Positions 1 to 5,934 of a DNA stretch of 6,169 bases are shown here, in pieces (the first letter of the stretch is position 1; each line of letters opens with the position of its first letter). The stretch lies in NCBI GenBank assembly GCA_030592205.1, contig JAUVKA010000254.1, positions 1 to 6,169 of the forward strand, given 5' to 3'. The notes below the pieces were generated by a model. It was not told the DNA's origin. It ran no database searches and saw only the letters and a list, made by a program, of their open reading frames with translations. Source of the DNA: Bacteroidota bacterium (GTDB lineage Bacteria; Bacteroidota; Bacteroidia; Bacteroidales; UBA12481). The position numbers were made by a program, and so were the translations under genes.

Positions 1-1
1 A

Positions 2-27
2 TGACTGTGTCTAAATCGTTACAGTCA
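2..27. repeat. Short inverted repeat beyond the recO stop
   Basis: TGACTGT (2-8) and ACAGTCA (21-27) are perfect 7-bp inverted arms separated by 12 bases. The repeat lies about 57 bases past the recO stop in the direction of recO transcription. It could be part of a transcription terminator for the leftward operon or an operator for something outside the window. No T-run can be checked because the window ends here. The remaining sequence between 28 and 83 shows nothing recognisable. Confidence 0.25.
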
Positions 28-83
28 GTATTTAGAGTAAATTTGAGTTTATGAATTAATCAGGCTAAAGGCGCAAGATGGGC

Positions 84-812
84 TCAGGAATCGAAAATAT
101 CTTTCAATACAGAATAGGATCGAATTTCTCCCATTCCTGAAAGATGAATTTTATAGAATTCCAAAAGTCCTGCCAGGAGGTCACTTCGCTGGTGACGGTT
201 CAGCGGAATTGTAATTGTCTCCTCAAGGTTTGAACGAAGAAAACGGGCTAATAGTGCTGATATGCCCGGGTCAAGCCGATTAGGACTTTCAGGGGGGAGA
301 GTAGTGAAATGGCCGGTGGTAAGGTTGAACCAATCGGTGTCATTTTGCTGATTATCCACAGGGAAAAATCCCAGGAAACGTGTTAGATGAATCATTAGAT
401 ATAAATGAAAATTGGCCACTCCCTCATCAGCTAGTTCAAAATACTTCAAGGCATTTTCAAGAAAGGCAAATAGCTCAGGGTTGGCTTCTTCTTCTTTCAG
501 GGTTCTATAAAGAATTTCGGAAAGAAATAGTGCTATTGTGCTTTTTACTGGATCATTGGTCAAACCAGCCATAGGAATAACAGCATGTGCTTCGCGTATC
601 TGCTGCAGGTCGCGGGAGGCTTTATAATATACCTCCAGGTCGAGAAGCGCAAGCTTGTGGTAAAGGCTGATTCTCTTGTTTTTACGCTTTCCGCGTACTC
701 CTGGAATTATTACTGTTATACGTCCCTTATGGTCGGTATATAAATACAGAATAATACTGGTGTCACCATAATTGATGTGATGAAGAACAATTCCCCGGAG
801 TTTTTGAAGCAT
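84..812 (-). CDS. recO: DNA repair protein RecO
   Basis: RecO loads RecA onto SSB-coated single-stranded DNA with RecR (RecFOR pathway) and anneals complementary strands; it acts in the cytoplasm. The product is 242 aa, a normal RecO length. The N-terminal part (about 1-80) has the OB-fold pattern, with GIVLHHINYGDTS near the start and a basic patch PGVRGKRKNK around 37-46 suited to DNA contact. The helical C-terminal part contains FLGFFP and ends in the family-typical pattern of an R..LL helix, YKIHL and S.SVLKDIF. There is no cysteine anywhere, so the zinc-finger cysteines of some RecO proteins are absent. I chose the ATG at 812: it starts one base after the porZ stop (816-814), which suggests translational coupling, and the peptide then begins MLQKLRGIV as expected. 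The in-frame TTG at 824 would overlap porZ by 11 bases and is less likely. This is the last gene of the rdgB-porZ-recO run. Confidence 0.93.
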   Translation of the reverse strand: MLQKLRGIVLHHINYGDTSIILYLYTDHKGRITVIIPGVRGKRKNKRISLYHKLALLDLEVYYKASRDLQQIREAHAVIPMAGLTNDPVKSTIALFLSEILYRTLKEEEANPELFAFLENALKYFELADEGVANFHLYLMIHLTRFLGFFPVDNQQNDTDWFNLTTGHFTTLPPESPNRLDPGISALLARFLRSNLEETITIPLNRHQRSDLLAGLLEFYKIHLSGMGEIRSYSVLKDIFDS

Positions 813-813
813 C

Positions 814-3162
814 TTAACGGACAATCAGAATTTTAGCAACTGAACGACTACCGGCATCAGCAGTTGATGCAAAAACCATATAAACCCCGCTGTGCACCCG
901 CATGCCTTGCAGATCCCTTCCATTCCATATTGCCTGTCCTCCGAGGCTCTGGGTTTCATATACCAGGTTTCCATTGATATCGGTAATTTTAACCAGCGAG
1001 GAGGCTGCCATTCCGCGAATAGTGATGGGGCCGTTATAGGCAGGACGAACAGGATTGGGGAAGGCATAAATCTCTCCTTCAAATTGATTGGCATTGATAG
1101 CATCCCCACGGTAGGAAACAACCCCGGCTTCTGTTCCAAAGTAAACTTCTCCACTATTGTGGTCAATTGCAATTGACATGATATTATCTGAAAGAAGGGG
1201 TGAGTTACGTACATTAAATGATTTTACCAATTCTGTACCTTCACTGTTGGTAAGAAAAACTCCAGAACCGCGTGTTCCAAACCATTTGCGATTAGCTCCA
1301 TCTACAGCAATAGAGCTTACTGTTTCAGTACCCAAAAGGGCGTGATAAAGATTGTCGCCCAGGTCCACACTGGGTTGAGTTGCAAAAAAACTACTACCTG
1401 AAAAAACGCTTTCGGGAGAGTAGAAAACAGCTACCCCGTTGGAGGTGCCTATCCATAGTCTTCCCTCAAGGTCAACAGCCATAGAGTAGATGTCATTAAG
1501 AATCTTGTAATCACCTTCAGGGCGACGGACCCTGAGGTTGATTTTATCAAATCGATCGTCTGTCTCATCCTCCAGGTCATTACCATTGTTAAAAACAAAA
1601 AGACCATTACCTTTTGGAAGCTGTACCCACTTGGTGCCGCCTGATGTAATCACAATTTCCCCAGCGAAAGCATCTCCAAATACAGGTCCGTAATTGAAAC
1701 TTTTCCAGGAGCCATCAGTTTTTCTCACTGATAAAGGTGCCGGAACGCTGCTGTTGGTTACCCAGAGATTGTTTTTTGAGTCAAAAGCCAAGCCACCAAT
1801 ACGGATAAATGCTTTGCCGGGAAGAATGCTCTGAAGGGCCCCATTTGTATTGCTGTCGTTGTGCAACTCAAGAAATTTTCCGTCGAGGAATTCCAGTATA
1901 CCATGTCCCCATGAGGCTGCATAAACATGCTGGTCATTGGAAGGATCTACAACAAGCCGCACTACGTCGCGAATAGGTGCCAGAGCCTCGCTTGTCATTG
2001 GATTGAAGTTTTTCCAGGTTCCGTTAAGATTAGCAGAAACTCCTGTATTATTCCAGGTGTTGTTCCAGGAGCCGTCATAAGCTCCTCCGGCGATCCAGAG
2101 TTGATCCCCGGCAACGGTAAGATCAAATGCGCTTCGACTCCAGGGACCATTAGGCCTGATTTGCTCAAAGTTTTCAAAGTCACTAGTATGAATCAATCCA
2201 TACTCCCAGTCTGCCATCCATATTTCCAGGTTTTCATCATAGAGAGTCTTTTGTGCTCTGATAACATCAAAGCCATAGCTGTTTAAGTGGAGGATTCTCT
2301 CTCCATCCGGACGGATAAGATTGATCTGAAACTGGCTGGTTACAAGCATGGTGTTTTGCTGAAAATCAAGCTGATAGATATCTTTAAAAAAATACGGAAA
2401 GATTGTCCATTTATGCCCGTTATAAACCCATATCGAATCTTTTTCCCCGATTATACTTTTATGAACAGCATACAATAAACCTTCATGGTAACCCAGGTGA
2501 GTGTATGCCTCTTTTGGAGTTGGCTGAGAAGGAACAGTTTTCCAGAAGAGATAATTTTCCAGATTAGGATGCCGGGCAAAAGCTTTTCTTACACCTTTAT
2601 TTGTGGCGGCAAAAATTGAATCGTGGTTGAAAATAATTGTTTCAAATACTTCAAGGTGCTCGCCATCATCACCGATATAAAATGTTGATGAGATCTCACC
2701 CTTTACCAAACTTAGTGAAATTATGCCGAAGCCACAGGACAGGTAGGCCTGGTCTTCCTGTATCATAATACTGTTGATCCTTTTGCTTCCTGTAATTTGT
2801 TTTCGTTTTATGTCGGGAATATTGGTTACCTGATTGCCTCTTATCAGGTCGAGGTTTGAGTTGGTGTAGGCCAGGATTAGTAAATCGTGATCCGGACTAT
2901 AGGCCATGCAGGCTATCTCCACATCATTCAAGCCGTTTACTTTCGACCACTTATCGATCAGGTACGACTCCGTGTCATAGAGAAAAAGGCCACTTTTGGT
3001 GGCGCAGAAAACCTTACCCCCACCGGCTTCCACGTCGATAGCCCTGCCAAATGGCAGATGTTCCTGCCATTCCCCTAATTTTGATTGTCCCCTAAGTGAG
3101 CTCGAGAAAATTAGAATAATTCCCGCGGCTAGCAATAGTATTTTTCCCACAGACTTAAGCAC
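814..3162 (-). CDS. porZ: T9SS surface beta-propeller protein PorZ
   Basis: PorZ is a cell-surface part of the type IX secretion attachment complex. In Porphyromonas gingivalis it works with the sortase PorU and presents anionic LPS to it, so that cargo is anchored after secretion. This product is 782 aa, close to the roughly 780 aa known for PorZ. A signal peptide is visible: K3/K7, a hydrophobic core at about 8-19, and likely cleavage near SLRG-QS (about 25). The start of the mature protein (GEWQEHLPFGRAIDV, GLFLYD, NGLNDVEI) is typical of the PorZ N-terminal propeller. Many propeller blades follow, for example LWIAGG, VYAASWGHGILEF, LWIGTSNGVAVFY, KWFGTRGSGVFL and VYFGTEAGVVSY. From about residue 701 there is a T9SS sorting-tail-like domain: FPNPVRP, VKITDINGNLVYE, WNGRDLQG, SGVYMV, KILIVR. 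No ATG lies near the start. GTG at 3162 directly follows an in-frame TAG; a second GTG at 3150 would also keep the signal peptide. Family assignment is firm; the function is taken from P. gingivalis. Confidence 0.88.
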   Translation of the reverse strand: MLKSVGKILLLAAGIILIFSSSLRGQSKLGEWQEHLPFGRAIDVEAGGGKVFCATKSGLFLYDTESYLIDKWSKVNGLNDVEIACMAYSPDHDLLILAYTNSNLDLIRGNQVTNIPDIKRKQITGSKRINSIMIQEDQAYLSCGFGIISLSLVKGEISSTFYIGDDGEHLEVFETIIFNHDSIFAATNKGVRKAFARHPNLENYLFWKTVPSQPTPKEAYTHLGYHEGLLYAVHKSIIGEKDSIWVYNGHKWTIFPYFFKDIYQLDFQQNTMLVTSQFQINLIRPDGERILHLNSYGFDVIRAQKTLYDENLEIWMADWEYGLIHTSDFENFEQIRPNGPWSRSAFDLTVAGDQLWIAGGAYDGSWNNTWNNTGVSANLNGTWKNFNPMTSEALAPIRDVVRLVVDPSNDQHVYAASWGHGILEFLDGKFLELHNDSNTNGALQSILPGKAFIRIGGLAFDSKNNLWVTNSSVPAPLSVRKTDGSWKSFNYGPVFGDAFAGEIVITSGGTKWVQLPKGNGLFVFNNGNDLEDETDDRFDKINLRVRRPEGDYKILNDIYSMAVDLEGRLWIGTSNGVAVFYSPESVFSGSSFFATQPSVDLGDNLYHALLGTETVSSIAVDGANRKWFGTRGSGVFLTNSEGTELVKSFNVRNSPLLSDNIMSIAIDHNSGEVYFGTEAGVVSYRGDAINANQFEGEIYAFPNPVRPAYNGPITIRGMAASSLVKITDINGNLVYETQSLGGQAIWNGRDLQGMRVHSGVYMVFASTADAGSRSVAKILIVR

Positions 3163-3199
3163 CTAATTTTGAATATAACTCAAAAATCATCAAATTATT

Positions 3200-3790
3200 T
3201 TAATTAATACCGGTAAAGTCCTCAAGGAAATGAACCAGTTTTTGTACACTACGCCCCCGGTGGGATATGGCATTTTTTTGTTCAGGATCCATTTCGGCGA
3301 AACTTTTTTCAAATCCTTCAGGCAAAAATATGGGATCATATCCAAAACCGTCTTTTCCGGCTCTTTCTTTAAGTATTATTCCATCAACCTGACCCTCAAA
3401 AAGATACTCATCCCCCTTAATTATCAGGGCGATAACCGTTCTGAACCTGGCTCTTCGATTTTCATGACCTGCGAGTGCAGCAATAAGTTTATCCATGTTA
3501 TCATCAAAACTGGCATTTTCTCCAGCATATCTGGCTGAATAAACCCCTGGTGCCCCACCTAAACTATCGACCTCCAGACCAGTGTCGTCAGCAAAACAAT
3601 CAGACTGAGTTTTTTGATAGATAAAACGGGCCTTTTGCAGAGCATTTTCTTCGAGTGTGTCTGCAGTTTCCGGTATATCTTCCCTTATTCCGATCTCCTC
3701 AAGGCTAATTATGTTAAATTTCTCCTGTAATAAATACTGGATTTCCTTAAGTTTATGGAGGTTGTTAGTCGCGAAGATTAGTTTTTGCAT
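3200..3790 (-). CDS. rdgB: RdgB/HAM1 dITP/XTP pyrophosphatase
   Basis: This is the house-cleaning nucleotide pyrophosphatase that hydrolyses dITP, ITP and XTP to the monophosphate plus pyrophosphate. It keeps deaminated purines out of DNA and RNA and is cytoplasmic, dimeric and Mg-dependent. The product is 196 aa, the usual length. All family motifs are present in order: the N-terminal substrate-binding loop FATNNLHKLKEI (6-17), E47/N49 in TLEENALQKA, the catalytic ADDTGLEVDSLGGAPGVYSARYAG (67-90) with D69 in the position of the E. coli catalytic Asp, GFGYDPIF (148-155), and the base-recognition ISHRG (175-179). The start is ATG at 3790, giving MQKLIFATNN, which matches the E. coli start MQKVVLATGN. 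The reading frame stays open to a GTG at 3862, but that extra peptide has no family support. The gene is first in the leftward run; porZ begins 37 nt downstream. Confidence 0.96.
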   Translation of the reverse strand: MQKLIFATNNLHKLKEIQYLLQEKFNIISLEEIGIREDIPETADTLEENALQKARFIYQKTQSDCFADDTGLEVDSLGGAPGVYSARYAGENASFDDNMDKLIAALAGHENRRARFRTVIALIIKGDEYLFEGQVDGIILKERAGKDGFGYDPIFLPEGFEKSFAEMDPEQKNAISHRGRSVQKLVHFLEDFTGIN

Positions 3791-3986
3791 AATCCTAAAA
3801 TAATATTTCCGATTAATTTTCGCTTTGAAATTGAATGATGCCTGGATCCCCCAGGAAAACACGATCTTGTTACAAACTATATAAAGCGCATAAAACCAGT
3901 AATATAAAGAAAATTTACGAGTTTGATAAAGCCCTTAATTTTTCTTATTTTTGGTCTACTAATATAAAAAATAACAGATCATTATA
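3791..3986. other. Divergent intergenic region between rdgB and ilvE
   Basis: These 196 bp separate two divergently read genes and should hold both promoters. The ilvE promoter is clear (see the separate entry). For rdgB, the minus strand has only a near-match to the -7 element at about 3873-3880 (TA-one base-TTTG rather than TAnnTTTG), with no convincing partner upstream. A 5-bp GC-rich hairpin, CCTGG (3841-3845) and CCAGG (3851-3855) around a 5-base loop, would fall in the rdgB leader if transcription starts near 3865. I see no tRNA, small RNA or riboswitch motif. Confidence 0.5.
3922..3953 (+). promoter_or_regulatory. Bacteroidota-type sigma-ABfr promoter of ilvE
   Basis: TTTG at 3922-3925 and TATTTTTG at 3946-3953 match the -33 (TTG) and -7 (TAnnTTTG) elements of the Bacteroidota primary sigma factor, with a 20-base spacer as expected. 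Transcription should start a few bases past 3953, leaving an A/T-rich leader of roughly 25-30 nt before the ilvE ATG. That leader is too short for a peptide attenuator or a T-box, so no leader-based control by amino acids is visible. There is no Shine-Dalgarno sequence, which is normal in this phylum. Confidence 0.75.
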
Positions 3987-5006
3987 ATGGAAAATATAGA
4001 TTGGAAATCGATGTCATTCGGGTATAAGAAAACCGATTATAATGTCAGGTGCTATTATAGGAATGGTGCATGGGGTGAAATTGAAGTGAGTTCATCTGAA
4101 CACATTCAACTACATATTGCTGCTACAGCTATTCACTACGGACAGGAAGCCTTTGAAGGCCTCAAGGCTTTTATGGGTCAAGACGGTAAGATCAGGGTAT
4201 TCAGATGGAAAGAAAATGCTGCCCGTATGAAAAGATCTGCCGAGGGTATTCTGATGGCTGAGGTTCCTGAAGAACTTTTTGGCAGAGCGATGGAGAAAGC
4301 TATTCTATTGAACAAAAGATTTGTACCTCCTTATGGCACGGGTGCTTCTCTTTATATTCGCCCTTTGCTACTTGGTACTGGAGCTGAGGTTGGTGTTAAG
4401 CCGGCTGATGAATATCTTTTTATGATCTTTGTAACTCCTGTGGGTCCTTATTTCAAGGAGGGGTTTGCTCCGGTTGACATGCTTATTACTCCAGGAATTG
4501 ATCGAGCTGCTCCTCTGGGAACTGGACACATAAAAGTTGGAGGTAACTATGCCGGCTCTCTCACTGCCTTGAAACTGGCCCATGATAAAGGATATGCATC
4601 TGCTCTGTTTTTGGATGCGAAGGAAAAGAAGTATCTGGATGAAGCTGGTCCGGCGAATTTATTTGGGATTAAAAATAATACTTTTATCACACCTGCTTCT
4701 CCCTCAATTTTACCCAGTATTACCAATAAGTCGCTACAGGAAATAGCCATGAGTATGGGTATGAAAGTGGAGGTTCGCCCTGTTCCATTGGAAGAATTAT
4801 CCACTTTTGAAGAGGCTGGTGCCTGTGGTACTGCAGCAGTGATAAGCCCGATCAATCGTGTTGTGAATGATGATACAGGTGAGCTTATAGAGTTTTGCAA
4901 GGATGGCAAACCCGGCCCAATATCTGTTAAACTTTATGAAAAACTGATAGCCATCCAAACAGGGGATGCCCCTGATGATTTCGGATGGGTTAATATGATA
5001 GGGTAA
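3987..5006 (+). CDS. ilvE: Branched-chain-amino-acid aminotransferase
   Basis: This PLP-dependent fold-type IV transaminase interconverts leucine, isoleucine and valine with their 2-oxo acids, using 2-oxoglutarate/glutamate. It catalyses the last step of branched-chain synthesis and the first step of breakdown, in the cytoplasm. The product is 339 aa, typical of the longer bacterial BCAT group. Visible family features are HYGQEAFEGLKAF (50-62), the basic KENAARMKRSA segment (75-85), YIRPLLLGTG (123-132), GHIKVGGNYAGS (180-191) with K183 as the expected Schiff-base lysine, DEAGPANLFGI (218-228) with E219 as the residue expected to contact the pyridine nitrogen, ILPSITNKSL (241-250) for phosphate binding, and CGTAAVISPI (280-289). 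The start is ATG at 3987, just behind a good promoter. No other ilv or leu genes are adjacent, so it appears to be a stand-alone transcription unit. D-amino-acid aminotransferase and aminodeoxychorismate lyase share the fold but are shorter and lack this motif set. Confidence 0.95.
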   Translation: MENIDWKSMSFGYKKTDYNVRCYYRNGAWGEIEVSSSEHIQLHIAATAIHYGQEAFEGLKAFMGQDGKIRVFRWKENAARMKRSAEGILMAEVPEELFGRAMEKAILLNKRFVPPYGTGASLYIRPLLLGTGAEVGVKPADEYLFMIFVTPVGPYFKEGFAPVDMLITPGIDRAAPLGTGHIKVGGNYAGSLTALKLAHDKGYASALFLDAKEKKYLDEAGPANLFGIKNNTFITPASPSILPSITNKSLQEIAMSMGMKVEVRPVPLEELSTFEEAGACGTAAVISPINRVVNDDTGELIEFCKDGKPGPISVKLYEKLIAIQTGDAPDDFGWVNMIG

Positions 5007-5093
5007 TTTATCAAAAGGAAAGTTTTACTAAATATCCATTGTGTCTTCTGATATTGAATACCTGCCGGTAATCAAAAATCAGATATTGTCGTC

Positions 5094-5166
5094 AAATCCC
5101 GTAGCCCGGGGGCTGTTGAGTTTACGAAATCCCGATAGCATTAGCGTATCGGGAGTCCCCCGGGAT
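5094..5166. repeat. Nested GC-rich palindromic element
   Basis: Two stems are nested. The outer stem is CCCGGGGG (5105-5112) with CCCCCGGG (5157-5164), 8 perfect base pairs. The inner stem is TCCCGATA (5130-5137) with TATCGGGA (5147-5154), also 8 perfect pairs, which can extend by GC/GC around an ATTA loop if one G bulges. AAATCCCG occurs as a direct repeat at 5094-5101 and 5127-5134, so its ATCCCG can alternatively pair with CGGGAT at 5161-5166. The element is much richer in G+C than its surroundings. It could be a dispersed REP- or MITE-like palindrome, or a transcript-stabilising or barrier hairpin after ilvE. It is not a standard intrinsic terminator, because no T-run follows on either side. 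Confidence 0.6.
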
Positions 5167-5304
5167 GATGGCAAACTGAAAATTGAACATAAAAACGCTT
5201 CTGTTCCAGAACCTCCAGAAAAAAATGCAAATTTATTAATTCGCTATCATGCATGGTATGAGCGGATTAACCTTAAGATCAAAATAAAAATCAAAAAATA
5301 ATAG

Positions 5305-5323
5305 TACCATGTATTGCAAGGTA
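5305..5323. promoter_or_regulatory. Dyad over the -33 element, candidate repressor operator
   Basis: TACCATGTATTGCAAGGTA is an imperfect 19-bp dyad centred on 5314: seven of nine position pairs are complementary, and AT/AT matches again at 5301-5302 and 5326-5327. It sits exactly on the -33 TTG, where a bound dimer would block RNA polymerase. PadR-family repressors are frequent neighbours of PspC/DUF2807 genes in Bacteroidota and bind dyads of this general kind, so a PadR-type regulator is the first guess. That is inference: no regulator gene is in the window. Confidence 0.4.
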
Positions 5324-5345
5324 TAATAAAAATTATATATCTTTG
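5314..5345 (+). promoter_or_regulatory. Bacteroidota-type promoter of the pspC-like gene
   Basis: TTG at 5314-5316 and TATCTTTG at 5338-5345 match the -33 and TAnnTTTG -7 elements, with a 21-base spacer. Transcription should start a few bases after 5345, giving a leader of about 45-50 nt before the ATG at 5400. The A-rich run at about 5277-5304 just upstream could act as an UP element. Inverted arms ATTGCAA (5313-5319) and TTGCAAT (5343-5349) overlap the -33 and -7 elements respectively. A second dyad, TATAAT (5322-5327) with ATTATA (5332-5337), fills the spacer. Such dense symmetry suggests a regulated promoter. Confidence 0.7.
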
Positions 5346-5399
5346 CAATGGAAACAATAATGTTATAGAAGGTATTCTGAGAATAAAACTATTTTAAAA

Positions 5400-5924
5400 A
5401 TGAAAAAAGCAATTCAAATTAATCTGGCAGGAGCGATATTTCACATTGATGATAATGCCTATGAGCTTTTACGGGAATATTTAAACTCCGTAGAGAGGAA
5501 GTTTTCTCGCGACCCAGGGGGAGCGGAGATTATTCAGGATCTTGAAAATCGTATGTCCGAACTATTTACGGAAAAGTTGAAACCTCATAGAGAGGTAATA
5601 TCATTACAGGATGTTCGAGAAGTTCTCGAAGTACTTGGTGCCCCTTCGGATATGGGTGCTGATAGTCATTATCGTGGCGAATACCGCTCTGACAGGAGGT
5701 ATAGAAGAATGTACAGAGATGCTGAAGATAAGCCCGTAGGAGGTGTGTGTAGCGGGCTTGCATACTACTTTAATATAGATCCATTGTTACTTAGGATCCT
5801 GTTTGTTATCGGACTTTTTGTAGGTTTTGGCTTCCTATTGTATCTGGTGCTTTGGATTGCACTACCTCTGGCTCAAACACCTGAACAGCAGGCAGAAATG
5901 CGTGCAGGATCAATGAGATTTTAA
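5400..5924 (+). CDS. PspC-domain membrane protein
   Basis: The product is 174 aa in two parts. Residues about 1-85 form the N-terminal region usual for Bacteroidota PspC proteins: an INLAG.IFHIDDNAY start, then a helical section, EIIQDLENRMSELF followed by ISLQDVREVLEVLGAPSDM. The DLE...E...LG.P pattern resembles HAAS/DUF1700-like domains, which are often linked to PadR regulators; that likeness is my reading. An arginine/tyrosine-rich linker (about 91-106) leads to a canonical PspC domain (about 102-160) with DKPVGGVCSGLAYYFNIDP and one strong membrane helix at about 132-157, ending WIALPLA. PspC in enterobacteria senses envelope stress and controls PspA through PspB/PspC, but no pspA, pspB or pspF is present here, so the family name does not prove that role. 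The protein is short compared with Bacteroidota relatives that carry long C-terminal extensions. The ATG at 5400 lies behind a good promoter with an A-rich leader. The lipoprotein gene follows after 10 nt and is probably co-transcribed. Confidence 0.88.
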   Translation: MKKAIQINLAGAIFHIDDNAYELLREYLNSVERKFSRDPGGAEIIQDLENRMSELFTEKLKPHREVISLQDVREVLEVLGAPSDMGADSHYRGEYRSDRRYRRMYRDAEDKPVGGVCSGLAYYFNIDPLLLRILFVIGLFVGFGFLLYLVLWIALPLAQTPEQQAEMRAGSMRF

Positions 5925-5934
5925 ATTGTAAGCT

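Larger units (their letters stand above)
5007..5399. other. Intergenic region between ilvE and the pspC-like gene
   Basis: This 393-bp stretch has no convincing gene. From left to right it holds an A/T-rich segment after the ilvE stop, a GC-rich nested palindrome (about 5094-5166), an unremarkable segment (about 5167-5270), a strongly A-rich run (about 5277-5304), and the dyad-covered promoter of the next gene (5301-5349), followed by a leader of about 45-50 nt. An 86-codon GTG-started frame runs from 5041 to 5301. It reads through the palindrome, ends in a low-complexity KIKIKIKK tail and has no properly placed ribosome-binding site, so I do not call it a gene. No poly-T terminator follows ilvE. 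Confidence 0.6.

Noticed and set aside
380..574. 64-codon plus-strand frame within recO
   Set aside because: It is antisense to well-conserved RecO coding sequence and has no family match.
2041..2070. Protein-level duplication WNNT-WNNT in PorZ
   Set aside because: It is a short local repeat within a propeller blade region, with no sign of a functional tandem repeat array.
892..3078. Several plus-strand frames of 60-120 codons opposite porZ
   Set aside because: They are shadows of the long minus-strand gene: no family resemblance, no promoters, and the opposite strand clearly encodes PorZ.
3163..3199. Possible separate porZ promoter in the rdgB-porZ gap
   Set aside because: The minus strand has only a TA-one base-TTTG near-match and no partnered -33 element. 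Read-through from rdgB is the simpler explanation.
3841..3855. CCTGG/CCAGG hairpin as a terminator or riboswitch
   Set aside because: The stem is only 5 bp, there is no T-run on either strand, and no surrounding aptamer-like structure is visible.
3791..3862. 24-residue N-terminal extension of RdgB from GTG 3862
   Set aside because: The ATG at 3790 gives the exact family N-terminus (MQKLIFATNN); the extension is not part of known RdgB proteins.
5041..5301. 86-codon GTG-started frame in the ilvE-pspC gap
   Set aside because: It runs through the nested palindrome and ends in a low-complexity KIKIKIKK tail. It has no ribosome-binding site at a proper distance and matches no family I recognise. 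It is best explained by chance in a stop-poor stretch.
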